A DNA stretch of 33,069 nucleotides from CAVSWN01 sp046728115 (GCA_046728115.1 JBKPDW010000111.1:1-33069); one strand, 5' to 3'. Counted from the stretch's first letter, positions 15,379-25,147 are shown. Translations and numbers: made by a program. Notes: generated by a model from the sequence alone, not told the origin.

Positions 15379-18116
15379 ATGACCCTTTCCCCGGGCACGC
15401 GCATTGGCGTTTACGAAGTTGTCGCCCTCCTGGGGGCAGGCGGCATGGGCGAGGTGTATCGCGCCCGCGATACCAGGCTCGGGCGCGACGTCGCCGTCAA
15501 AGTGCTCCCCGACGCCATGACGAACGACGCCGACTGTGTCACGCGCTTCGAGCGCGAGGCCAAGGCACTCGCCGCGCTCAATCACCCGCACATCGCGTCG
15601 CTCTTCGGCCTGGAGGAAAGCGCGTCGCGCCACGTGCTGGTGATGGAGCTCGTGGGAGGCGAGACGCTGGCGGATCGCGTCGCCCGCGGCCCGCTTCCCG
15701 TCGGCGAAGCACTCGCCATCGCAAGACAGATCGCCGACGCGCTCGAGGCCGCACACGAACGCGGCATCGTTCATCGCGATCTCAAGCCCGCGAACGTGAA
15801 GGTCACAGCTGACGGTGCGGTGAAGGTGCTCGACTTCGGCCTGGCCAAGGCGATGGACCTCAGCGGCGGATCGACCCCTGACCTCTCGCTGTCGCCGACG
15901 CTGTCGATGCGAGGAACGCAGGCCGGCATCATCCTCGGCACCGCGGCCTACATGTCGCCCGAGCAAGCGAAAGGGATGCCGGCCGATCACCGCAGCGATG
16001 TGTTCTCGTTCGGCTGCGTGCTCTACGAGCTCCTGACCGGCCGGCAGGCATTCCCCGGCGACTCGGTGACGGACATTCTCGCATCAGTGCTCGCGCGGGA
16101 GCCGGAGTGGACGACGCTGCCGACGAGTCTGGATCCGCGACTCGTCAGGCTGCTGCAGCGCTGCCTCGCGAAATCGCCCCGGCAGCGGTGGCAGGCGATA
16201 GGCGATGTGCGCGCCGAGATCGAGTTCATTCTCGCGGGGCCGGTAGCCGCGCCGTCAGCGTCGCTCCCGACCGGGAGCGATGCGCCGGTGCAACCATCGT
16301 GGAAACGTGCGCTGCCCGTGGCCGCCGCCATTGTGCTCTCGAGTGCGATCGCCGGGTGGATCGTCGTGTCTGTGAGGTCTGCCGCTGCCACCCCACAGGT
16401 CGTGCGGTTTTCGGTACCCGTCAGCGCCGAGTCGGCGCTCTTCACGAACTTCAATCGCCAGGTGCTGGCGTTGTCGCCAGACGGCAAGAGCGTCGTGTTC
16501 GCCGGTGAAAGGTTTACATGCGGCCGGTTTCCGAAGCCACTGCGCAGCCTATCCCCGGCACCGAAGGCATGCAGTCCAGCACGCATCCCGCGTTCTCGCC
16601 GGACGGACGCGCGCTGGTGTTCTGGGCCGCAAGCGATCGAACGCTGAAGCGCGTGACTCTTGGCAGCAGTGCCATCATCACGCTGTGTCCGCTCTCGGAG
16701 GGCGGCCTGGGGCTGACTTGGGCGGGCGACTTCATCTACTTCGCCGACGCGGGACAGGGCATCAAGCGTGTGCCGGCCAACGGCGGGAAGGTCGAAGTCG
16801 TCGTGGGGCTCACCGGGCGCGACGAGGTCTACGGCCCGCAGCTCCTCCCCGACGGCGACACGCTGATCTTCACGCTTGGCACGCGGGGCATGCCGTCATG
16901 GGATCAGGCGCGCGTCGTCGCCCAGTCGCTTCGCACAGGTCAGCGGACCACGCTCCTCGAGAACGCGACCGACGGCCGTTATGTCGCGACGGGCCATCTC
17001 ATGTTCGGTCGCGGCGGCGTCGTCTTCGCAGTGCCATTCGATGCTACGCGACGCGCGGTGGTGGGCGAGCCCATTTCCGTGATCGAAGGCGTGCGGCGGG
17101 CCGCGCCCGGCACGACCGGCGCCGTGCATTTCGCGGTCTCGGACACCGGATCGCTGGTGTACCTGCCGGGACCGGTGTCGACTGCGGGAGCGTCGCTGCA
17201 ACTCGCGCTCTTCGATCGCACTGGCGCCGCCGAGTCGTTGAACGTGCCGCTTGGCGCGTACTACAACCCGCGCGTGTCGCCCGACGGCGCGCGGCTGGCG
17301 GTCGCCACGGACGACAGCAAGGAAGCGGTGATCTGGATCTACGGCTTCGCGAAATCGAGCGCCGCGAGACGACTGACCTTCGGCGGCCGCAATACGTCGC
17401 CGGTGTGGTCGGCCGACGGGCAGCGCGTGACCTTCCAATCGACGCGCGAGGGCGACGCGAGCATCTGGTGGCAGCGAGCGGATGGCACCGATACGGCCAC
17501 GCGGCTCACGCGTCCGGAGCAGGGCGCCAGCCATAACCCGCAATCCTGGTCGCCTGACGGCCGGCATCTGTTGTTCGACGAGGTCCGCCTCGATCGCGTC
17601 GCGATCATGGACTTGTCGCTGCCGGATGGGAAGGTGACGCCGTTCTCGTCGCTGGAGTCGGATGCGCCGAGCGACGCGACGTTTTCACCGGACGGCAAAT
17701 GGGTGGCCTACAGCGTGAGGCCGGTCACAGGCACGACCCAGGCCATCGTCTACGTCGAGCCGTATCCGCGTACGGGTGCGCGCTACCAGATCTCCAAAGC
17801 GGAGGAAGACGGACACCACGCGGTGTGGTCGCCCGACGGTCGGGAGTTGTTCTACACGCCAGGCCCTGGCAATCGATTCCTGGTGGTTCCCATCACGACC
17901 ACGCCGTCGTTTGCCTTCGGCGACCCCGTCCTCATTCCACGACTGTTCGTGAACGCGCCGCCGACCGCCGCCCGCCCCTTCGACATCGCGCGCGACGGCA
18001 AGCGCTTCCTCGGCCTGCGCGCCGACGTCGGGAGCAATGGTCTTCCCGTGGCTCCACAGATTCAGGTGGTCCTGAACTGGACCGAGGAGCTGAAGCAGCG
18101 CGTGCCGACGCGCTGA
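15379..18116 (+). pseudogene. Ser/Thr protein kinase with TolB-like propeller, interrupted by one frameshift
   Basis: The first frame (15379-16647) encodes a complete kinase domain: LGAGGMGEVYRA, VAVK Lys41, HRDLKPAN (Asp134, Lys136), DFG 152-154, YMSPEQAKG, then a membrane segment (near 315-333) and the first propeller blade LSPDGKSVVFAGE. At about 16514 one base appears missing: AGG TT(N) TAC ATG CGG would read R-L-Y-M-R and join the second frame, which continues PVSEATAQPIPGTEG to 18116 with many SPDG blades and the tail VVLNWTEELKQRVP. The joined product is about 912 aa, like its 893-aa neighbour at 9148. A TACAAT box (15353-15358) lies 20 nt before the ATG. It may be a true mutation or a sequencing error; the kinase half could still be made. 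Confidence 0.85.
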
Positions 18117-18613
18117 CATCAGCACGCGAAAACACATGTAAATCAGCGGCACCATTGCGAGAATGATGCTGGTGCGAGCGGCGAGATCGATCGAACCAGT
18201 GGAGTGGTTGAAGCCGTTGAATTGGCTGATCCGGAACGTACGCGCTCGAGCGAAGAGGATCTCGAGATGCGCCGATTTCAGCCCTCACCTGATCGGCAGT
18301 GATGCGACCAGCCGGCGCCAGCGTCGCCAACAGGTAATTGCGGCATTCAGATCACGAACATTTCCCGGCCAAGTTGAACTAAATCCCGCATCGTCTCCGG
18401 CGGACGCCGGGTTAGTCATCAGGCGACCCACACGAAGTGGTCGGGAGACAGGTCAGGCTCGCTTCATCGAGCGTCAGGTAGTCTGCCTCACGCTCGTCTG
18501 CGGTCGAAAGCGCTAGAAGGCTGAGATTCTGAAACGCGTCAAAGGCCCGAGTCTCACTGGCCGTGCTGCCTCGATTACCGTTTCTGTTGCGTTCACTGGG
18601 TTGCATCCTTTAT
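18117..18613. other. Gene-poor stretch, no confident gene
   Basis: About 500 nt without a recognisable gene. On the minus strand a short open stretch (about 18285 down into the kinase 3' end) contains SIILAMVPLIYMCFRVLM, which looks like a membrane helix, but it has no start or ending that makes sense. A 64-codon minus frame at 18412-18606 starts right after AAAGG but is of low complexity and unrecognised. Nothing else is visible. Confidence 0.4.
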
Positions 18614-19370
18614 TTAATGGACAAGTTCCGTCCGCTGTACTTTCTTGTGGCGCCTCGCCGGCATGACAGCGCGTCGAAGCTGTCGCTCGCACTCACACCA
18701 GCTGCCAATCCACTGCTGCAGCGAGTGCGCGAGCCAAGTCGCCGTCACGCCGCCGTTCAGCGCGACCGGCATGTGCATACGGACGGTGCGACCATCGGTT
18801 CGCCAAACCTTGACGAATCGCATCATCGAATTGACTCGCGCAATCGCGTCGTCCGCCAGCGGCCGCTTCAACCTCAGCTCCGCCTGAAAGGTGACCTGTG
18901 AATACAGATTCTGACCAGGCACGCGCCAATCCATAAACGCGGCACACGCGCGCCGGTCACGTGTCAACGCCACGAGCGCCGCGTCATCATTGTTCGTCAC
19001 CGTCGCTTCCCACCCTTCACGGGCCGCGACCTTCGCAAAGTCCTCAGGCGTCACGCTGGTGTAGACCGCATCGTGTTCGGCGTGTTCGCCACGGTGCCGC
19101 TCGATGTCGAGTCGCCACTGACCGCGGTACCCGAACACCTCTCAAACAAGATGTGCAGCACCTCGAGCGCGGCGGTCTCCGCAGCTGTCGACGAATCAAT
19201 TACGAGCTCCTTCCGGTAGTTCTGTGCTCGCCCGCCGAGCGTGTACCCGAGGGCATCCAATGCCTTCCGTTGCGCCGGACCGAGGTAACGAATCGCCGTT
19301 TGGGCTTCCGGATGCGACGCACCTGCTGAAAGTACACAATCCCGGCGACTTGGCGGAGGGCCTGGCAGCC
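18614..19370 (-). pseudogene. Decayed gene with YbjN-like C-terminal domain
   Basis: The longest frame (18614-19138) encodes TPEDFAKVAAREGW, RACAAFMDWRVPGQNLYSQV, and NGGVTATWLAHSLQQWIGSW, a pattern resembling YbjN / type-III-chaperone-like proteins (the GGVT-x-x-W-L block). Just upstream, in a second frame, the residues IRYLGPAQRKALDALGYTLG and TAALEVLHILFER (19150-19305) look like a genuine N-terminal portion, and in a third frame QALRQVAGIVYFQQ (near 19325-19370) may extend it. This implies at least two frameshifts, near 19140 and 19320. No plausible start codon with ribosome-binding site is seen. The YbjN similarity is by eye and moderate; the decay is inferred from frame changes. Confidence 0.4.
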
Positions 19371-19402
19371 TTCTTTGCTCGCCACCCCCTCACCATCCCA
19401 GC

Positions 19403-19573
19403 GTGAGAGCCCAGTATTTGTACCGCACGCCGCTCGTGCCGATCTTCAGCATGACGAGCTTGCCGCAGCTCACGCCCTACGCGACGCTGCCGGCGAACCC
19501 TGGCGGCGGCGAAACTGACGACGTCGAAAACGGCGACGTTGAAAAAGCAGCGTCGCGAGCACGCGTGCGGTAG
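19403..19573 (+). pseudogene. Small terminase-like family remnant, copy A (C-terminal end)
   Basis: A 56-codon frame whose PLVPIFSMTSLPQLTPYATLP segment matches the C-terminal part of copies C (22385) and E (25466), which read GPIFSIARLPQLTPYASLP and GPIFQITQLPQLTP. The N-terminal helix-turn-helix half is absent. The acidic/basic tail after the match is unlike the others. It lies just upstream of the BACON-tailed membrane protein. Confidence 0.55.
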
Positions 19574-19713
19574 CGAGCAACGCGATGAGACCGGCTGCAG
19601 CGCAGCGCCGCGGCGCAGCGCAAGACCGACAATCTCACCGCGGCGCGCGGGCGAGCGAAGGCTGGACACGTTTCGCGGGTATGCGGCGATAATCTTCGCC
19701 GGTGAACGCCGCC

Positions 19714-21792
19714 ATGACAAGCCTGGATTCCCGCCGCAATCTGGCGATCTTCTGGCTGTCGCTGTTCAGCCTCGCGCTCCTCCGCACCGCCTGGGTAGGC
19801 GACGATGCGTACTTCACGTTCCGGACGATCGACAACTTCGTGCACGGGTACGGGCTGCGGTGGAACGTGGCAGAGCGCGTGCAGGCGTACACGCATCCGC
19901 TCTGGATGCTGCTACTGACGCCCTTCTACTGGATCACCGGCGAGCCGTTCTTCACGTCGATTGCGATCTCGAGCGCTCTCACGCTGATCACGATTTGGCT
20001 CCTGCTGCGGCGCGCACCGTCGGCGTGGACCGCCGCGGCAGGGCTGACCGTATTGCTGGCATCGCGCGCGTTCATCGACTACTCGACCTCCGGCCTCGAA
20101 AATCCGCTGACGCATCTGCTGCTGGTGCTGTTTCTCGGCCGCGCGCTGAACGAGCACCGCGCGACGACCCCGACCGTGCTGCTCGCGGCGCTGCTGCTGC
20201 TCAACCGTCTCGATTTGTCGATCCTCGTGCTGCCGGTACTGCTCCCGTTGATCCCGTGGCGCGCGCCACGGCAGACATCCCGCACGCTCCTTCTGGGCTT
20301 CCTTCCGCTGATCGCGTGGGAGCTGTTTTCGATTGTCTATTACGGCTTCTTCGTGCCGAACACCGCATTCGCCAAGGTCAAGACCGGCGTCGCCGAACGC
20401 GAGTTGTTTAAGCAGGGCGTGACGTATCTGCTCGACTCAATCGAGCGGGATCCGCTGACGCTGCTGGTGACGTGCGCGGTTGCCGTGTGGACTGTGTGGA
20501 TCAGTCCGCGTCGCACGCGCTCGGTCGGGATCGCCATTCTGCTGCACCTTGCGGCCCTCACATACGCCGGCGGCGATTTCATGAGCGGCCGCTTGCTGGC
20601 CGCGCCGTTCGTCGCCGCCGTCGTCGTCCTGATGCGCGTCGACATCGCGGCGTTGTTCGCCTATCGGTGGATGGCCGTTGCGCTGGCTGCAATAATCGGC
20701 TTCCAGGCCTTTCGCGCCATCACTATCGGCCAGTCGATCGCCGACGCCCGGGATGTTCTTGCCGCGAGCGGCGTGTCGGACGAGCGGGCCTCCTACTTCC
20801 GCACCAACGGCCTCATTGCGTATTCGCGGGACGCGCCCTACTGGCCCCGAAGCAAATGGATCGAAGACGGCCTGCAGACGCGCGCCGCGGGCCCGAGCGT
20901 TATCCCGTATTGCTGCAACGGCATGCTCGGCTATGCCGCGGGGCCGGCCGTTCACATTCTGGACTTGCTCGGGCTCGGCGATCCGTTGATGGCACGCTTG
21001 CCGTCGCGCAGCGACTGGCGGATTGGCCACTTCGACCGCGACCTCCCAAGCGGCTACGGCGAAACCGTGCAGCGCGGCGAAAACCGGATCACGAATCCAC
21101 ACCTCGCGACCTACTACAGCCGTCTGGCATTGATCACGCGCGGTCCGATCTTCGACCGCCGCCGGCTGGCCACAATCGCCCGCATGAACCTGGGGGGCTA
21201 CGAATGGCTGCTCGAGCGCGCTCGGTCGGCAACGCCGGGATGTTGGTACGTCCTCCTGCACACCAAGCGGCTGATGGCGCCGGAGGGCGGACGCGCGAGC
21301 TTCACGGCCCAGGTGAACTCGCAGGGCTCCGGGTGCCGCTGGCGGGCGGCGGCGGCGGAGCCCTGGATTCGGATCGCCGACGCAGCAGGCGTGGGATCCG
21401 GCACGGTGAATTTCACGGTCGATGCGAATCGCACGGCCGCTCCTCGAGCCGGAACGATCACCGTCTCGTGGCCGGATGGAAGTGCAACCTACGGCGTGAG
21501 CCAGAACGGCGTGCTCAGCTGCAGCTTTGCGCTGGCGCCGCAGGCCCAGAAGGTCGACGCGTCCGGAAAGGATTTCAACGTTACCGTCGCGCCGTCGAAC
21601 CCGTCGTGCGGTTGGAAGGCCGATTCGGATGTGCCGTGGATCGCGATCACGAGCGGCCAGAGCAACACGGGCGTGGGCACGGTGGTTTACACCGTGCAGG
21701 CGAACGGGACTCGGGCGGAGCGCGCCGGCGGCATACGGGTGACGGGACTAGTTTCGGGACAAGCAGCACTTGTAGTCACGCAGCGGCCGTGA
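19714..21792 (+). CDS. GT-C-like polytopic membrane protein with two C-terminal BACON domains
   Basis: The product is about 692 aa. The ATG at 19714 is preferred: GGTGA (19701-19705) sits 8 nt upstream; a GTG at 19702 would add 4 residues. Near the N-terminus, GDDAYFTFRTIDNFVHGYGL and WNVAERVQAYTHPLW match the acidic first-loop motif of AftB-like GT-C glycosyltransferases that use polyprenyl-phosphate sugars. About nine membrane segments follow up to residue 340. A soluble part (about 350-520) leads into two BACON-type beta-sandwich domains (about 528-600 and 602-692), with paired WIRIADAAGVGSGTVNFTV and WIAITSGQSNTGVGTVVYTV strands, often associated with glycan or mucin binding. Likely role: glycosylation of a cell-surface polymer, with carbohydrate-contacting domains outside. 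A GATAAT box lies at 19688-19693. Donor and acceptor unknown. Confidence 0.8.
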   Translation: MTSLDSRRNLAIFWLSLFSLALLRTAWVGDDAYFTFRTIDNFVHGYGLRWNVAERVQAYTHPLWMLLLTPFYWITGEPFFTSIAISSALTLITIWLLLRRAPSAWTAAAGLTVLLASRAFIDYSTSGLENPLTHLLLVLFLGRALNEHRATTPTVLLAALLLLNRLDLSILVLPVLLPLIPWRAPRQTSRTLLLGFLPLIAWELFSIVYYGFFVPNTAFAKVKTGVAERELFKQGVTYLLDSIERDPLTLLVTCAVAVWTVWISPRRTRSVGIAILLHLAALTYAGGDFMSGRLLAAPFVAAVVVLMRVDIAALFAYRWMAVALAAIIGFQAFRAITIGQSIADARDVLAASGVSDERASYFRTNGLIAYSRDAPYWPRSKWIEDGLQTRAAGPSVIPYCCNGMLGYAAGPAVHILDLLGLGDPLMARLPSRSDWRIGHFDRDLPSGYGETVQRGENRITNPHLATYYSRLALITRGPIFDRRRLATIARMNLGGYEWLLERARSATPGCWYVLLHTKRLMAPEGGRASFTAQVNSQGSGCRWRAAAAEPWIRIADAAGVGSGTVNFTVDANRTAAPRAGTITVSWPDGSATYGVSQNGVLSCSFALAPQAQKVDASGKDFNVTVAPSNPSCGWKADSDVPWIAITSGQSNTGVGTVVYTVQANGTRAERAGGIRVTGLVSGQAALVVTQRP

Positions 21793-21893
21793 TCGCAAGA
21801 ATCCTTTGGTATGCGCTTCCTTCGTGCGGGCCGAGTAACCAGACGCATCACATGGGTAGAATCGGGCCGTAGCCTAGCGACGTAGGAGGCTTC

Positions 21894-22215
21894 GTGCTCG
21901 TGTCAATGTGCTACGTGTTGCTTCGCTGGTTGCTCGAATTCGTGACGCTCCGCGCACGGTCCATGGAGTTCAAGGAGCTCGAAATCATCGTCCTGCGTCA
22001 CGAACTCGCCATTCTTCGGCGGACAAGGCGCCGTCCGGCCATCAGCGCCGTCGACCGCCTGTTTCTCGCCGCTGCGAGCCGATTGTTGCCACGAGTGCAG
22101 TGGCGATCCTTCATCGTCACGCCTGCGACGCTGTTGCGCTGGCATCGACGCCTCATCGCGAAGCGATGGACGCAGGCGACTTCCGTTGGGCGTCCGCCCC
22201 TGGGGCGTGAGACTC
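21894..22215 (+). mobile_element. Truncated integrase-type transposase, N-terminal part
   Basis: GTG 21894 has a strong AGGAGG site (21883-21888). About 100 residues match the N-terminus of integrase-core transposases common in Actinobacteria and Acidobacteria: ELEIIVLRHELAILRRT, then AVDRLFLAAASRLLP, FIVTPATLLRWHRRLIAKRW and GRPPLGRE. The catalytic DDE core that should follow is absent. After about 22210 the DNA changes to a fragment of the small-terminase-like family in another frame. The open frame runs on to 22817, but that part is out-of-frame reading of other sequences. This is a dead element fused to unrelated DNA. Confidence 0.8.
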
Positions 22216-22384
22216 GAGCGGCCGAAGTTCCGTGCCCAGCTCGCGCGTCAGGCGGACGCGGGCACGCTGCACCCCCCGGTCATGGTGTTGTTGCATTACT
22301 ACGCATACGGCAAACCGCGCGAGACCGTGGTCGTCGAGGAGCGGCCTGGGCCAATCTTTTGCCTCACGAGCTGGCCGCAGCTGC
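22213..22384 (+). pseudogene. Small terminase-like family remnant, copy B
   Basis: In the frame of 22186-22518, KFRAQLARQADAGTLHPPVM followed by VLLHYYAYGKPRETVVVEE and GPIFCLTSWPQL gives the core of a small protein like copies C and E, but from a more divergent branch. It lacks the basic N-terminus and joins directly to the transposase fragment on the left and to copy C on the right. The right junction falls in CTGCGCGTCGAT (22381-22392), a sequence also found in copy E, suggesting recombination between family members. Confidence 0.6.
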
Positions 22385-22660
22385 GCGTCGATCATCAACG
22401 ACCCGCTCTACCTGCGGAACCTGCGTCAGCACGCCATCGAACGCAAGCTGGCGCCGGCCGTCGAGTGCCTGCCGTTTCACTACGCCTACGGCGTCCCGAA
22501 GCAGGCCGTGGAGATTGACGCGCCGATCGGGCCGATCTTCAGCATCGCGCGGCTGCCGCAGCTCACGCCCTACGCGTCGCTGCCGGCGGCCGGTGACAGC
22601 GCTCCGACCGTGGTCGACGTCTCGAACTCGGCGCCGAGCGCCGCGGGCGGTGAGCGATAA
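22385..22660 (+). pseudogene. Small terminase-like family, copy C (5' truncated)
   Basis: The frame reads CASIINDPLYLRNLRQHAIE, KLAPAVECLPFHYAYGVPKQ, GPIFSIARLPQLTPYASLP and ends at TAA 22660. DNA and protein are nearly the same as copy E over about 190 nt. The start and basic N-terminus (KRKK...GTPDKATR in copy E) are missing because copy B abuts it. The C-terminal tail appears complete. Confidence 0.65.
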
Positions 22661-23437
22661 GCGCGTCGCCGCATGTGATGGAGATCGCGAAGCCCGGGGG
22701 TGTGGTTCCGCTCCAAGACGGATGGATCCGGAAGCGGTACACGTTGCCGTGCAGAAATTACCGCTTCGATCCTATTTACAGCAAACCTGCCTCGCCACTG
22801 TTCGGATTCGCATCTGACACCTCCCAGAACACGATGCGGCTATCTGCCTGTCCTCACACACAACGTCCCGGGACCCACCTTGCTGAATCACGAACCAGCA
22901 CTGTTTGCGGACGTGGTTCCTGAGCTGGCCCAGATGCGGGAACAAGCTGACGCCGTCCGTGGTGAGTTTCGTCACGCAGGCATCACCGACTCCTGCAGTG
23001 CAGGAGCACGAAGAAGTCATCGGCTTGCTGGTGTCGCAGGTCGTGTCCGAATCGATCGCATACAACAGAGTTGGATTCGCTCCGCCCGGACTCCCGAAGA
23101 TGATCTTGCGGCCATCGGTAGAGCACGTCGCCGAACCTAGGAGTCCGACCCTGAGAGCCAACGTTCTTAACCCACTCATTGCCCGTCGGGATTGTCGTCG
23201 ACGGACTAGCATGGTTTTTTGCTGACCGTGGAACAAGGTCGGCAGCATCCTGGCACGTTTGGGACGTGACGCCGACGCGGTGGCGACGCACTGGTCATCG
23301 CCGCAGCTCGAGATCGGGGTGAACGAGTTCCAGGGAATGTCGCCGTCTCAAGACCGGTTACCCTGGAACGGGACGCCTTTTGCCGTCCATGATCGCTGTC
23401 GCGTACAGCTGCATCATTTCGCTCGGGGGTGAACGAG
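22661..23437. other. Gene-poor stretch with a possible minus-strand gene fragment
   Basis: About 780 nt without a confident gene. On the minus strand (23248 down to 22772, perhaps entered from about 23340) a frame contains CSTDGRKIIFGSPGGANPTL, DTTCDTSKPMTSSCSCTAGV and a Cys-rich tail. The STDGRKI-IF piece resembles a TolB/PD40 propeller blade and the many Cys suggest an exported protein, but there is no convincing start and the preceding frame is blocked by a stop. An imperfect repeat CTCGTTCACCCC occurs near 23316-23327 and 23423-23435. I read it as debris of a secreted propeller protein, at low certainty. Confidence 0.3.
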
Positions 23438-25147
23438 ATGCAGGTTCGGGGTTCATCCGTCAAGCCGTCGCCGGTCCCCGATGTCGAGCCAGCGGCAGGT
23501 GGACGCTCGGAAGGCATCGGCACCGTACGGCGCGAGCCGCGCCCCGTCACGGCAGTCGCCACACTCGTACTGTTTCTCGCGCTGGCGGTTGTTCATACGT
23601 GGCCGCTCGCGAGCGATCCGTTTCATCTGGCGCGGACCGACAGCAGCGACGCGATACTCGACATCTGGATCGTCGGGTGGATCGGGCACATCCTGCCGCG
23701 CGCGCCACTCCACCTGTTCGAGGCGCCCATGTTCTACCCCGAGGGGCACACGCTGGCGTACGCCGACCATTTAATCGTGCAGGGCTTGATGGGCGCGCCG
23801 TTGCTGTGGCTCGGCGCCTCGCCGGTGTTCGTGTTCAATGTGCTGCTGATACTCGGTCTCGCGCTGTCGGGCTGGGCGATGTCCCTCGTGGTCACGCGCT
23901 GGACCGGCAGCACGTCGGCCGGCGTAATCGCGGGACTGCTGTACGGCTTCAACGCGCACGTGCTGATGCGCTTCATGCATTTGCAGGCGCAGCACACCGA
24001 GTTCGTGCCGGTAATGTGGCTCGCGCTCGACCGCGTGCTCGAACATAATGCGCGCCGCGACAAATGGCTGCTGACCGGTGCGTTCGTGTTGCAGTCGCTG
24101 TGCTCGAATTACATGCTCGTCTTCGGCGCCTTTTCGATCCTCGCGATCCTGGTCGTGCGGCCGACGGAATGGCTGGCGCGCGGTCGCAGTCGGGTCGTTA
24201 TCAGCCTTCTGATCGTCGCAATCCTGAGCGGGGCGGCCATCGCACCGTTTTTGTGGCCGTACTACGAGGTGCACCGCGAGCAAGGGATGATGCGCGGACT
24301 GCGTGAAGTCGCGCGCTACTCGGCGCACTGGCAGGATTACGTCGCCACCGGCGGTCGCCTGCATTATGCATTGTGGAGCCAGCCGTTTGTCGATGGCCGC
24401 ACCACCCTATTTCCAGGGATCATCGGCGTTCTGCTTGCGGCCGTCCCGATCGTCTCTGGGCGGGCTTGGCGCGATCGCCGCGCGCGCATGGCCATTCCGA
24501 TCGGGCTCCTCGGATTCGCCCTGTCGTTCGGACCGGCGCTGCCCGGTTATGCCTGGTTGCACGCGCACACGATCGTGGGCGGACTGCGTGCCGCCGCGCG
24601 ATGGGGTTGGCTGCTGATCGCGAGCATCGCGATGCTCGCCGGGTTCGGGACCGCTGCGATCGAGCGGGCGTGGCGAGCGCGCTGGCCTCCGCGACGCACC
24701 GGCTGGACGGTGTTCGCGGTGCTCATCGGTGCCGGCGCGACTGTCGAAGCGGTACGCGCGCCGGTCGGGTTCATGCCGTTCCGAGGGCTGCCACGCGTCT
24801 ACGATCGAATCGGCGCTGAGCCGCAGCCCGTGCTTGCGGAATTCCCCGTGTACTACGGCGCGAACGTGTCCCGCAACGGCCCGTATCTGTTGAACGACAC
24901 GCGCTGGTTCGAACCACTCATCAACGGCTACAGCGGCTGGGAGACGCGCGGGTTTCAGGAGCGAGGGCGGGTGCTGGCGGGCCTGCCCGACCCTGCCTCG
25001 ATCGCGCTGCTGCGTGAGCTCGGCGTCACACTCGTCGCCGTGCACATGGCGGCCATCGCGCCGGACCGCGCGCGGGCACTCGATGCCGTCCCCGACCTGC
25101 AGCTGATCGCGGAAGCGGACGCAATACGGCTCTACCGCTTGCGGTAG
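23438..25147 (+). CDS. Polytopic membrane protein, GT-C glycosyltransferase-like
   Basis: The product is 569 aa from ATG 23438, which has GGGGGTGA about 6 nt before it; a GTG at 23429 would add 3 residues. It has about ten membrane segments. The first external loop carries TDSSDAILDIWIVGWIGHIL and FEAPMFYPEGHTLAYADHL, the acidic-loop layout of GT-C-type membrane proteins found next to polysaccharide or cell-surface genes in Acidobacteria and Chloroflexi. A soluble C-terminal part of about 150 residues contains PVLAEFPVYYG and NGYSGWETRGFQ. I do not recognise a specific subfamily, so donor and acceptor cannot be named. It lies between the decayed stretch at 22661-23437 and copy D of the small-terminase-like family, and may work with the BACON-tailed protein at 19714. 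Confidence 0.7.
   Translation: MQVRGSSVKPSPVPDVEPAAGGRSEGIGTVRREPRPVTAVATLVLFLALAVVHTWPLASDPFHLARTDSSDAILDIWIVGWIGHILPRAPLHLFEAPMFYPEGHTLAYADHLIVQGLMGAPLLWLGASPVFVFNVLLILGLALSGWAMSLVVTRWTGSTSAGVIAGLLYGFNAHVLMRFMHLQAQHTEFVPVMWLALDRVLEHNARRDKWLLTGAFVLQSLCSNYMLVFGAFSILAILVVRPTEWLARGRSRVVISLLIVAILSGAAIAPFLWPYYEVHREQGMMRGLREVARYSAHWQDYVATGGRLHYALWSQPFVDGRTTLFPGIIGVLLAAVPIVSGRAWRDRRARMAIPIGLLGFALSFGPALPGYAWLHAHTIVGGLRAAARWGWLLIASIAMLAGFGTAAIERAWRARWPPRRTGWTVFAVLIGAGATVEAVRAPVGFMPFRGLPRVYDRIGAEPQPVLAEFPVYYGANVSRNGPYLLNDTRWFEPLINGYSGWETRGFQERGRVLAGLPDPASIALLRELGVTLVAVHMAAIAPDRARALDAVPDLQLIAEADAIRLYRLR

Noticed and set aside
18397..18410. CCGGCG/CGCCGG inverted repeat as a terminator
   Set aside because: The 2-nt spacer cannot form a normal loop, there is no T-run, and no gene ends nearby.
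18412..18606. A 64-codon minus-strand frame just after AAAGG
   Set aside because: Low-complexity, Ser/Thr-rich product without similarity I recognise, and no conserved neighbour.
20472..21872. A 466-codon plus-strand frame inside the BACON-tailed membrane protein gene
   Set aside because: It is the other frame of a clearly supported membrane-protein gene and is Arg-rich and featureless.
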